Below are positions 1-5,468 of a stretch of DNA of 5,773 bases, piece by piece. The first letter of the stretch is position 1; each line of letters begins with the position of its first letter. The translations under genes were made by a program, and so were the position numbers. The stretch is from assembly GCA_021845835.1 (NCBI GenBank), contig JAJZVE010000331.1, positions 1 through 5,773 of the forward strand, given 5' to 3'. The notes beneath the pieces are model-generated. The model did no database searches. It saw nothing but the letters and a program-made list of their open reading frames with translations, and was not told the DNA's origin. Source of the stretch: Pseudomonadota bacterium. Its GTDB lineage: Bacteria > Pseudomonadota > Alphaproteobacteria > Acetobacterales > Acetobacteraceae.

Positions 1-64
1 GGCCGACGACGCTGCTGCCCGCCTCGGTGCGCACCATTTCGCAGCGGATGAAGCGGCTGGGCAT
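1..64 (-). CDS. N-terminus of probable MobA-type relaxase (partial)
   Basis: The reverse strand opens with ATG at 64-62 and stays open to the window edge, giving 21 residues that begin MPSRFIRCEMVRTEAGSSVV. The start is supported by AGGA about 8 bases upstream (AGGAACCGCG before the ATG). The pattern of a short beta-strand-like start followed by R-x-E-A-G-S-S-V-V-G resembles the beginning of MobA/TraA-type relaxases, where a first strand is followed by a Gly/Ser-rich motif leading to the catalytic tyrosine. The catalytic residues themselves are outside the window. The stronger support is position: in Ti-type and RSF1010-type plasmids the relaxase gene is read divergently from small mobilization genes with oriT between them, and that is the layout here. 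Such a protein would nick and covalently hold the transferred strand at oriT. With so little sequence, another divergent gene cannot be excluded. Confidence 0.45.
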   Translation of the reverse strand, partial: MPSRFIRCEMVRTEAGSSVVG

Positions 65-124
65 CGCGGTTCCTGGCTTGAGGGGGCGTGGAGGGGCGGA
101 GGCTTGTCTTGGCTGAAGAAGAAC

Positions 125-157
125 ACATTTTGCGAAGCAAAATGTATATTGAGCCTA
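125..157 (+). other. Candidate oriT: hairpin plus predicted nic site
   Basis: ACATTTTGC (125-133) and GCAAAATGT (137-145) are perfect 9-bp inverted arms around a GAA loop. They are followed by ATATTGAG (146-153) and then CCTA. As I recall it, the RSF1010/R1162 oriT has the same build: an inverted repeat with core TTTCTCGAAGAGAAA, also with a GAA loop, then eight bases ending in G, with the nick before CCC. By analogy the nick would fall between 153 and 154 on the + strand, so the relaxase-gene side would enter the recipient last. The hairpin is directly visible; the function and nick position are inferred from geometry and from the flanking mobilization-type genes. Confidence 0.5.
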
Positions 158-159
158 TA

Positions 160-193
160 TATCATCCTTAGAAATTTGTTTCTTCATATGATA
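160..193. repeat. Nested imperfect inverted repeat beside the candidate oriT
   Basis: Outer arms TATCAT (160-165) and ATGATA (188-193) enclose inner arms GAAA (171-174) and TTTC (179-182). The unpaired stretches between them are unequal, so this is a weak structure. Its place between the oriT-like hairpin and the mobilization genes would suit an accessory-protein binding site or an operator for autoregulation, but AT-rich DNA makes short repeats easily by chance. Confidence 0.2.
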
Positions 194-234
194 CAATCTC
201 CCAGCCGCCACGGCAAGCCAGGAGAGAAGAAAAC

Positions 235-633
235 ATGAGCACGAACACGTGGATCAAACCCGTTTTCGATGACACCGCCATGCGACGGCTCGAAGATCTG
301 GTCGCCAAGTGCGAAGACAGCACGCTCAGCGCCGACGAAGCTCTTGATCTCGCCGAGCTGCGGTTGCTGAAGGCGGAGGTGCAGCATGCCAGGGAGCGCG
401 CCGCCATCGCCGAAAAGCGGCGGCGGGGCGAGGACCGGGACAAATACCGGCTCGGCGGCCTTGCCTTCGACGCCGGGCTGAAGGATTGGCCGGACAATCT
501 TCTCACGGCCGGGTTCGCCTACCTGGCGGGCCTGAGCGATCGCGAGAAAGCCGTTTTGCTCCAGAGGCACGCGAACAGTAACGCGGCGGCCGGGTCGGGC
601 AGCGGAACACCTGCGGCTCGGGCGGAGGGGTGA
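235..633 (+). CDS. TraD-like small conjugal transfer/mobilization protein
   Basis: This encodes 132 residues. The ATG at 235 has a good ribosome binding site, GGAGAG at 221-226, eight bases upstream. The middle (about residues 38-72) is highly charged and probably helical, ending in a basic run (KRRRGEDRDK). It is followed by LGGLAFDAGL (residues 73-82) and a helix-like stretch to about 100. A basic segment followed by LGGLxxxAGL and a short Leu/Ala-rich helix is characteristic of the small TraD proteins coded beside oriT in Agrobacterium-type plasmids. These are distinct from the large TraD/VirD4 coupling ATPase and probably assist relaxosome assembly. The C-terminal 20 residues are Gly/Ala-rich and low in complexity. 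It stands first in a two-gene unit with the gene at 639. The family call rests on one motif plus context; a MobC-like role is the alternative. Confidence 0.6.
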   Translation: MSTNTWIKPVFDDTAMRRLEDLVAKCEDSTLSADEALDLAELRLLKAEVQHARERAAIAEKRRRGEDRDKYRLGGLAFDAGLKDWPDNLLTAGFAYLAGLSDREKAVLLQRHANSNAAAGSGSGTPAARAEG

Positions 634-638
634 GACTC

Positions 639-1010
639 ATGGATGATGAGGAGGATCCGCTGACGCTCATCGTCGCGGCGCTGCGGGAAGCCACGGAGGC
701 CGCGCGCGCCGCCGGCACTGCCGCCAAGGCCACGCATGAGGGGATGCGGCAAGCAACAACGGACGCCGCGGCCACGCGGGCGGAGGCACGGAAATGCCAT
801 GACCAGCTTAGCGAAGCCGTTTCCGGCCTGGAGAAGAGGGTCGCGGCCCTCGCGCGTGACATCAAAGCGATGGCGCCTCCCGTCCGGAAGCCCGAGCGCG
901 ACCGCGACCGCGAGGCGCGCTATGTCTGGGCCGCCGCGGGTTTCATCGGCGGCATCATTCTCTGCGCGGCTTTTTTCTTCCTCGCCGCCGCCCGGTCCCA
1001 TGCGGGCTGA
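639..1010 (+). CDS. Coiled-coil protein with C-terminal membrane anchor, mobilization operon
   Basis: This encodes 123 residues beginning MDDEEDPLTL. I chose the ATG at 639 because GGAGG at 624-628 precedes it by 10 bases. A GTG at 630, overlapping the upstream stop codon, is in frame but lacks a ribosome binding site. The acidic N-terminus leads into a long Ala-rich helical region (about 10-78) of likely coiled coil. A Pro-containing basic linker (79-94, rich in R, K, D) follows, then one hydrophobic segment (about 96-117, with GFIGGII and AFFFLAA) and a short tail. That is the architecture of a membrane-tethered accessory protein. Small anchored proteins of this build occur in alphaproteobacterial mobilization operons (DUF6118-type proteins are one comparison), and they may bring the relaxosome to the envelope. 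I cannot assign a family from sequence alone. It lies five bases after the TraD-like gene and is surely cotranscribed. Confidence 0.65.
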   Translation: MDDEEDPLTLIVAALREATEAARAAGTAAKATHEGMRQATTDAAATRAEARKCHDQLSEAVSGLEKRVAALARDIKAMAPPVRKPERDRDREARYVWAAAGFIGGIILCAAFFFLAAARSHAG

Positions 1011-1035
1011 GCCGCGCGGTCGCTCGCCGGCGGCA

Positions 1036-1057
1036 AGTCCGGGGCTGGCCCCGGGCT
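1036..1057 (+). terminator. Weak GC hairpin after the mobilization operon
   Basis: CCGGGG (1039-1044) and CCCCGG (1049-1054) pair around a 4-base loop, and two further flanking pairs are possible after one wobble. It lies 26 bases past the stop codon at 1010. No T-run follows, so intrinsic termination is doubtful. Confidence 0.2.
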
Positions 1058-1099
1058 CCCTCGGCGCCACGCCCGCCAATCGCCCCGCTTTCGCCTTGC

Positions 1100-1136
1100 G
1101 CATCGCGGTGCCCGCAAGCAGCGGGCACCGCGATGC
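1100..1136. repeat. Perfect 16-bp inverted repeat (hairpin, 5-base loop)
   Basis: GCATCGCGGTGCCCGC (1100-1115) is followed by AAGCA and then its exact reverse complement (1121-1136). The flanking bases do not extend the pairing. There are no mismatches in 16 GC-rich pairs, so it should fold strongly in RNA or single-stranded DNA. It is 90 bases past the end of the mobilization operon and has no T-run on either side, so it is not a classical intrinsic terminator. It could still stop or stabilise the operon transcript, or serve as a plasmid single-strand origin or protein binding site. Confidence 0.8.
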
Positions 1137-1394
1137 CGCTGCCACGGGGGCAGCCGGCCGCGATGATGGGCTGCGATGGCGCGGAACGCCAAGGGAACGG
1201 GAAAACATAGCAAAACCAACTGCAGTCTTGTGCCGGGGAAAGCACTGGCACGAAAATTGTACCGATCTTCCAGGCAGTCAGGCGACGAGAAACCGGGAAA
1301 ATTTCCGAGACCATGACGCAACCGGCTTCCCCTCTTCAGTCATGGCGCCACCGAACTGAGCTTCTGTACCATTCTCCGATGTCTGAATCAGCAA

Positions 1395-1435
1395 AGGCGG
1401 CACGGCGATTGAAATCGCCCTTCGCCATGCCGTCT
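1395..1435. repeat. Imperfect 14-bp inverted repeat with a competing nested stem
   Basis: AGGCGGCACGGCGA (1395-1408) pairs with TCGCCATGCCGTCT (1422-1435) with one C-A mismatch and one G-U wobble. The inner part of the left arm, GGCGAT (1404-1409), can instead pair perfectly with ATCGCC (1414-1419) around a TGAA loop. The two stems exclude each other. A strong Shine-Dalgarno-like AGGAGGA (1444-1450) follows closely and precedes an ATG at 1460 that opens a 9-codon frame (MRLVNLFSL). This looks like an RNA leader with alternative folds, but no downstream partner gene is close enough to prove it. Confidence 0.45.
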
Positions 1436-1655
1436 GGTCTTGCAGGAGGACAGTCATCGATGAGGCTGGTGAATTTATTTTCGTTATAATCTATTTTTTT
1501 GATTGACTTTTATCTTTAAATGCGCCATCCTCATAGCAGGAGATGAATGAGGCACTGTCTTTTTCTCCGGCGCCCGGGCGCCCCCCGGAAAATAGCGGCC
1601 GAGCATGGTGCTACGAACACCATACCCGGCCTGACCCGCAACATTGGAGTAAGCA

Positions 1656-1895
1656 ATGTCACAGGCTGACCCTTCCCCTATCATGTCCGCCGCGGCCTCG
1701 CGAGCCGCCGGCATCCCCACCCACCTCAAGACCCGGCATCCCGGGCACGGCGCCGGGCATGCAGCCCATGACCGGCCCGGCTCCCGGCCGGCCGAGAAGA
1801 GCTGGCGCAAGAGCGTGGACCGGGGCCTCGAAATCATCATCTGCATCGGCCACATCGTCGGCGCCGCCATGCTGGTCGCCGACCATTTGTTTTGA
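1656..1895 (+). CDS. Small His-rich protein with C-terminal membrane segment, unknown function
   Basis: This encodes 79 residues and I do not recognise the family. The ATG at 1656 is well supported by GGAG at 1646-1649, six bases upstream. The N-terminal half is polar and probably disordered, with a His/Gly-rich patch at about 23-39 (HLKTRHPGHGAGHAAHD). A basic stretch (47-56, EKSWRKSVDR) leads into a hydrophobic segment (about 57-77, GLEIIICIGHIVGAAMLVAD), and the protein ends in HLF. Basic residues directly before a single membrane helix suggest a small inner-membrane protein whose N-terminus stays in the cytoplasm. The histidines could bind metal, but nothing shows this. It lies alone between the mobilization region and the transposon end, with a hairpin about 28 bases after its stop. 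Composition and start site argue that it is real. Confidence 0.55.
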   Translation: MSQADPSPIMSAAASRAAGIPTHLKTRHPGHGAGHAAHDRPGSRPAEKSWRKSVDRGLEIIICIGHIVGAAMLVADHLF

Positions 1896-1922
1896 GCGCC
1901 GCCGCGACCCCGCCCCTGGTGA

Positions 1923-1946
1923 GGGGTGCCGTTATCTCGGCACTCC
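1923..1946 (+). terminator. Hairpin after the small membrane-protein gene
   Basis: GGGGTGCCG (1923-1931) pairs with CGGCACTCC (1938-1946) around TTATCT, with eight Watson-Crick pairs and one G-U. It begins 28 bases after the stop codon at 1895. There is no T-run after it on the + strand, so it may be a transcript-end stem rather than a full intrinsic terminator. Confidence 0.3.
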
Positions 1947-1999
1947 GCATCCCGGCGAAAACGGCCTTGCCACCCAGGTGTGAGCTGGCGGTCATACGA

Positions 2000-2036
2000 G
2001 GGTCGGAAGGCCCAACGACGTAAAACTGCACGGTAG
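2000..2036 (+). repeat. Candidate left terminal inverted repeat of the Tn3-family element
   Basis: The stretch starts GGGTCGG, contains ACGACGTAAAACTG and ends GCACGGTAG. Known Tn3-family ends are about 38 bp, start with a G-run and finish with a block such as GCACGCTAAG after an A-rich stretch (the Tn21/Tn501 ends). The G-run, the AAAA and the CACGnTA block appear here in the right order and at the right distance. It lies 30 bases beyond the stop of the last transposon-oriented gene and faces inward. If correct, TACGA (1995-1999) would be one copy of the 5-bp target duplication. Just inside, ATTGC-AC-GCAAT (2041-2052) is a small palindrome. The partner end is not in the window, so this is unconfirmed. 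Confidence 0.5.
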
Positions 2037-2065
2037 CGGTATTGCACGCAATGTTGTGGGTCGGG

Positions 2066-2494
2066 TTAGCAGCGGCTAGCGGGTCGGCTGGCGAGGAGTG
2101 CCCGAGGGCCAAGCTCGGCATCACTTATCCTCAAGACGCGCTCGATGGTGCCCTTGCGCAGCTCGCGGGCCAGCGCGAGGACATCCACGGTCACGGCCCG
2201 CAGCCGTCGGTTTTGTTCCTCCATCCGGTCCAGTTCGCGCATTTGATCCACTGACGGTCTTTCGGTTCGCCAGCGGCCGATCTGCCGCGCGTAGAGATCC
2301 ACGAACTCGAGCTGCTCGGTGTGAACCTGGTCGATGCGGTCCACGGTCGCGTCATCCAGCACATGCGGGCGTGTCCGTGCTCGGGTCAATGTCTTGATGT
2401 GCGCGCGCGTGTCGTCCAGGGCGCCGTCGATCATGCTGGCGATAAGGGGCATCTGACCGATCGGCTGCCAGTTCACCGGATCGGAATGCGGCAT
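2066..2494 (-). CDS. Accessory protein of the Tn3-family element, unknown function
   Basis: This encodes 142 residues beginning MPHSDPVNWQ. The ATG at 2494 is chosen because AGAGGA lies about eight bases upstream, and the gap of 16 bases after the tnpA stop marks translational linkage. A more distant in-frame ATG would lie inside tnpA. The predicted protein is almost all helix and highly charged. Residues 16-45 (MPLIASMIDGALDDTRAHIK onward), 47-78 and 82-127 look like three long amphipathic helices with coiled-coil potential. It has no membrane segment and no catalytic motif I can name. The short C-terminal tail is basic. It is the last gene before the candidate transposon end and shares strand and operon with tnpA, so a role in transposition, its control or target immunity is possible. 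That is inference only. Confidence 0.75.
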   Translation of the reverse strand: MPHSDPVNWQPIGQMPLIASMIDGALDDTRAHIKTLTRARTRPHVLDDATVDRIDQVHTEQLEFVDLYARQIGRWRTERPSVDQMRELDRMEEQNRRLRAVTVDVLALARELRKGTIERVLRISDAELGPRALLASRPASRC

Positions 2495-2510
2495 GGTGGG
2501 ATCCTCTGAC

Positions 2511-5468
2511 TCAGGCCATGACGGGTTCAGACGCCGCCTCGGCGCGCCGGCGGGGAGACTGGAAGTAGCTGCCGTTGGGAATGACGTGGGCATGCGCCAA
2601 CGGTGACACGCGGGCCAGGTTCTCGTCCTTCACCTCGTGCCCGGCGGCGCGGAGTTGATCGACGATGCCGGCAATGTGGACCGTGTTCCACACCAGCACG
2701 GCGTTGGAGAGCAGGCTGAGACAACTCGCCTTGTTCATCACCTCCTCGTAGTCGCCAGAGCGGAAGCCGCCCTGGTTGGCGAAGAACAAGGACTTGGCAA
2801 GGATGTGGCGGAACTCGCCGCGGTTAAGCTGCAGCTGGATGGCGTCGCGGAGCGGCTCTTCCTGGATGTAGCGCAGGATGTGCATGGTCTTCATCAGACG
2901 CCCGAGCTGGCTGAGCGCGCCGGCGAGATAGTCCGACGCGTTGGCGTTGGCCAGGCGCTGCATGACGACATGGGCCGGCGTCAGCCGGTCCTTCAACGAT
3001 GCGGCGAGGCGCACGAGCTGGTCCCACTGCTCAAGGATGAGCCCCAGGTTGATGCTGCCGCGCAGCAGCGGCTGCAACGCGCCGTAGTCGGTCTCGCGAT
3101 CGATGCGGCTGAGCACCTGATCGGGCAAATCCTTCAGCCGCGGCACGAAGGCGATGCCGAGCAGGGTGCAGAGGCCGAACAGATGCTCGGTGAAGCCATG
3201 CGTGTCCGAGGTGTGCTCGCGGATCGCCAGCACCGTGTCGTTGTCGAGGATGCCGCTGAGTGCGTAGCCCGCTTCGCGTGGCGCACACGAGATGGCCTGG
3301 GTGGCGTAGACGCTGCTCTGGTCGGAGGTGTGCGTATAGAGCTGGAGCGCCCGGTCGTAGTAGCCGAAGTAGCGCGGATAGACGCTGCCGAGCAGGCTGT
3401 CCCGTTCGACCGCGAAGCGCTGGCCATCGGAGGAGGAACGGCTTCCATCGCCCCAGATGCCGCTGAGCTTCAAGCCGTGATGGTGATCGACCAGGATGGT
3501 GTTGGCTGCCTTGAGCGTGGCGTCGCGCAGGAACCATCGGCTGGTGTCCTGCAATGTCTCGGCGGTGAGACTGTCGACGCTCTGGCTCATCGCGGCGAGG
3601 CCGAGGTTGGTGCCGTGCGCAATCAGGGTGGCAAGCAGTGAGCGGTGCGGGTTGGCGCCGCGTGGCTGATAGCCGCCGAGCGGTTGGAAGGCGCGGGTGA
3701 AGCCGCACCATTCATCGACGTCCTGCAATAAATCCTCGATGCGCACGCGCGGCAGGCTGGCGCCGATGGTGGCGCGCAGCTGATGCACTGCGCGCGGGAT
3801 CAGCAGGGCATCGTGTCGCTTGAGCTTGAGCCGGCCATCGCGGACAGCAGCAAAGCGGTTGCTGGGCAAGCCGCGTTCCGCGGCCCGCGCCGCCTGATCG
3901 AATTCGGCGGCGATCCGGGCCAGGAACGCCTGTCCGTCGACCGGCAGGTCGAGACGCCGGTAGGCCTCTTCGCGGGCCTGCTGCCACTTGGGTTCGTCAT
4001 AGACCAGGTTCCAGAAGGAGACGTGGTCGCGGCTTTGCGGCAGGAACAGGCTACCGGCGCGCAGGGCGTCACGCACCGCGAAGGCGAGCGAGATTTCCCA
4101 GATGGCGCGGTCGAGTTTGCCGTCGGTGACGAGATGGGGCCGCCAGTCGGCCTGCACGAAGCCGTGCGGATCGTCTGGCGTCAGTGGGCCGCGGGTGCCG
4201 GCATCGAGCGCGCGCAGGATCTCGATCGCCCGGAGCAGTGTCTCGCTTCCCGCGGCGGCCTGGAACGGCAGAGCGAGGAACGCCGGCAGGTATTGGCGCA
4301 GCGTGCTGTAGCGCGCGACCATGGCGTCGAGATGACCACGCTCCTCCAACCGCTCGAAGGCCCGGCAGGCGATGGCCGCCTCGATCAACGCCGGTGTGTC
4401 GAGTGTCTCACGCAAGGCGGTGACGGTTTGCGTGCCCTCGGCCGCCACCAGTGTATCGACCGCGCCGAGCATACGGTGCAACCCATCGCGAGCGCGCCGG
4501 CGCAGGCTCTTGCGGCGGATCTCGACGGCCGTGCGCGAGCGGCGGTTCATGCCGGTCAGGAACAGGTCGTTCATTTCGACGATCTGATCGAGCAGCGCTT
4601 GGCGGACTTCAACCAGGCTACAGGCGACGAGCGCGTCGCGCTTGGGTTTGGCGAAGCGGCGGAGGTCGCCGGCATCGTAGCGGCAGCCCAGTTGACCGAG
4701 CTGACGCACGATCCACGGATCGAGATCGTCCAGCCCGGCACCTTTGCCGAGCAGATCCTCGATCAGGTGCAGGCGCACGATGTCGCCTTTGATCACCGCG
4801 GCATTGGCTGATTTCAGATAGTCCTTCAACCGGAACAGGCTGGAACGCACATCGCCTTCCGGCACCTCGACCAGCAAGTCGATCGCATCGCGCAGGGTTG
4901 GCGGCAATCGGGTCGTCACCATCTCGTACAGATCGGTCGTGGCATGCGTTACCTCGGCCGCGACCAGCCGCTCGAGCGTGCTCGCGGCCGGCAGCATGAC
5001 CCGCCACTCACGCAGCTTGTCTTCGGCGCGCATCAGGAGTTCGGCGGCGGTGCGGCCTTCGATGGCGCCTTGGCGCAGCCATTCCCGCAAGGTGGCAGCG
5101 GCCTGGCGGTCGAAGCCGCGGATGCCGAGATGGCGGCGAATGCGCAGCGATTGCTCCCGCTCGGTCTGCGCACGGCCTGGCCGGTCCAGGAACAGCACCG
5201 GGGGCAGCCCGATCTGTCGGGACAAATGGTTGACGATCTTGATCGGCGCGTGCCGGTAGTCATCGAGAAAGCGGCCGTGGGTGCGCATGACGCAGAGCTG
5301 CAGGGCGAAACGGCGACGATGATCGGTGCTGCGGCACTCAGCAATAACGGCGCGGTCCGCGGGCGTCAGATTCCAGTGCTGCGCGAGTTCGTCCTCGCTC
5401 GGATCAACCGGGATTGGCAGGCGGCGCCGGGCTTGCGGTGCCGCAGCCTGGGGATCATCCATCGACAT
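2511..5468 (-). CDS. tnpA: Tn3-family transposase TnpA, full length
   Basis: This encodes 985 residues, the usual size for the family. TnpA binds the terminal repeats and joins the ends to a new target, making a cointegrate. The N-terminal region (about 15-180, with LTPADRAVIAECR and RRFALQLCVMRTHGRFLDDY) matches the DUF4158 domain that precedes the catalytic part. The Tn3 DDE domain fills roughly 560-955. The triad is visible as D674 in GDGSRSSSDGQRF, D755 in TSDTHGFTEHLFG, and E885 in LNRGEFRH. FFANQGGFRSGDYEE and LVWNTVHI follow, also typical of the family. No frameshift or stop interrupts it, so it is likely active. I start it at ATG 5468 (MSMDDPQ), with ATG 5462 as alternative; both overlap the 3' end of the recombinase gene. 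A longer in-frame reading to 5606 would lie wholly inside the recombinase gene and is unlikely. No strong ribosome binding site is seen, so translation is probably coupled. Confidence 0.96.
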   Translation of the reverse strand: MSMDDPQAAAPQARRRLPIPVDPSEDELAQHWNLTPADRAVIAECRSTDHRRRFALQLCVMRTHGRFLDDYRHAPIKIVNHLSRQIGLPPVLFLDRPGRAQTEREQSLRIRRHLGIRGFDRQAAATLREWLRQGAIEGRTAAELLMRAEDKLREWRVMLPAASTLERLVAAEVTHATTDLYEMVTTRLPPTLRDAIDLLVEVPEGDVRSSLFRLKDYLKSANAAVIKGDIVRLHLIEDLLGKGAGLDDLDPWIVRQLGQLGCRYDAGDLRRFAKPKRDALVACSLVEVRQALLDQIVEMNDLFLTGMNRRSRTAVEIRRKSLRRRARDGLHRMLGAVDTLVAAEGTQTVTALRETLDTPALIEAAIACRAFERLEERGHLDAMVARYSTLRQYLPAFLALPFQAAAGSETLLRAIEILRALDAGTRGPLTPDDPHGFVQADWRPHLVTDGKLDRAIWEISLAFAVRDALRAGSLFLPQSRDHVSFWNLVYDEPKWQQAREEAYRRLDLPVDGQAFLARIAAEFDQAARAAERGLPSNRFAAVRDGRLKLKRHDALLIPRAVHQLRATIGASLPRVRIEDLLQDVDEWCGFTRAFQPLGGYQPRGANPHRSLLATLIAHGTNLGLAAMSQSVDSLTAETLQDTSRWFLRDATLKAANTILVDHHHGLKLSGIWGDGSRSSSDGQRFAVERDSLLGSVYPRYFGYYDRALQLYTHTSDQSSVYATQAISCAPREAGYALSGILDNDTVLAIREHTSDTHGFTEHLFGLCTLLGIAFVPRLKDLPDQVLSRIDRETDYGALQPLLRGSINLGLILEQWDQLVRLAASLKDRLTPAHVVMQRLANANASDYLAGALSQLGRLMKTMHILRYIQEEPLRDAIQLQLNRGEFRHILAKSLFFANQGGFRSGDYEEVMNKASCLSLLSNAVLVWNTVHIAGIVDQLRAAGHEVKDENLARVSPLAHAHVIPNGSYFQSPRRRAEAASEPVMA

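Larger units (their letters stand above)
65..234. promoter_or_regulatory. Divergent intergenic region, probable oriT and promoter region
   Basis: This 170-bp gap separates the leftward relaxase-like gene from the rightward mobilization genes. Its left third is GC-rich, while about 120-200 is strikingly AT-rich against the surrounding DNA, as expected for a transfer origin and a pair of divergent promoters. Hexamers resembling -10 boxes (TATGAT at 187-192, TACAAT at 192-197) lie upstream of the gene at 235, but I see no good -35 partner, so no promoter is called firmly. The inverted repeats inside the gap are listed separately. Confidence 0.5.
1011..1655. other. 645-bp stretch with no convincing gene; several inverted repeats
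   Basis: No reading frame here has both a good start and a protein-like composition. The longest forward frame is only a continuation of a shadow of the gene at 639. A 58-codon frame at 1313-1489 has no recognisable product. From 1011 to about 1200 the DNA is very GC-rich and contains two hairpins. It then becomes more mixed, with an imperfect inverted repeat at 1395-1435 and AT-rich DNA at about 1470-1525 that includes a perfect TATAAT (1485-1490) and a T7 run ending at 1500. I see no good -35 for that TATAAT. This may be leader and promoter DNA of the small gene at 1656, or plasmid backbone such as a replication or partition site. Confidence 0.5.

Noticed and set aside
61..1137. An 11-base match (ACCGCGATGCC) between the relaxase-like start region and an arm of the 1100-1136 hairpin
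   Set aside because: Matches of this length are expected by chance several times in GC-rich DNA of this size when both strands are considered.
519..1208. Reverse frame of 229 codons across the mobilization genes
   Set aside because: It is antisense to two well-supported genes, has a low-complexity Ala/Arg/Gly/Pro composition and no ribosome binding site of note.
736..1359. Forward frame of 207 codons overlapping the gene at 639
   Set aside because: It has an Arg/Pro/Ser-rich composition typical of an out-of-frame reading and begins inside the gene at 639, which has a better start and a clear membrane helix.
1313..1489. 58-codon frame (starts MTQPASPLQSW) and a neighbouring frame with AIEIAL that recalls IS5-type transposases
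   Set aside because: There is no ribosome binding site at the long start, the resemblance covers only six residues, and frames change around it; too little to call a gene or an insertion-sequence remnant.
1485..1508. TATAAT at 1485-1490 and TTGACT at 1503-1508 as a promoter
   Set aside because: They are in the wrong order to form one promoter, and neither has a partner hexamer at 16-18 bases.
1923..1960. GGGG at 1923 as an alternative Tn3-type terminal repeat
   Set aside because: The following bases form a hairpin and lack the A-rich stretch plus CACGnTA block at the right distance; 2000-2036 fits better.
1484..2047. Reverse frame of 187 codons covering the small membrane-protein gene
   Set aside because: It would run through the candidate transposon end, has shadow-like composition, and opposes a frame with a better start signal.
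2637..4811. Two long forward reading frames (2637-3641 and 3783-4811) opposite tnpA
   Set aside because: They are antisense shadows produced by the GC-rich codon pattern of tnpA; neither resembles a protein family, and tnpA is intact with its catalytic motifs.
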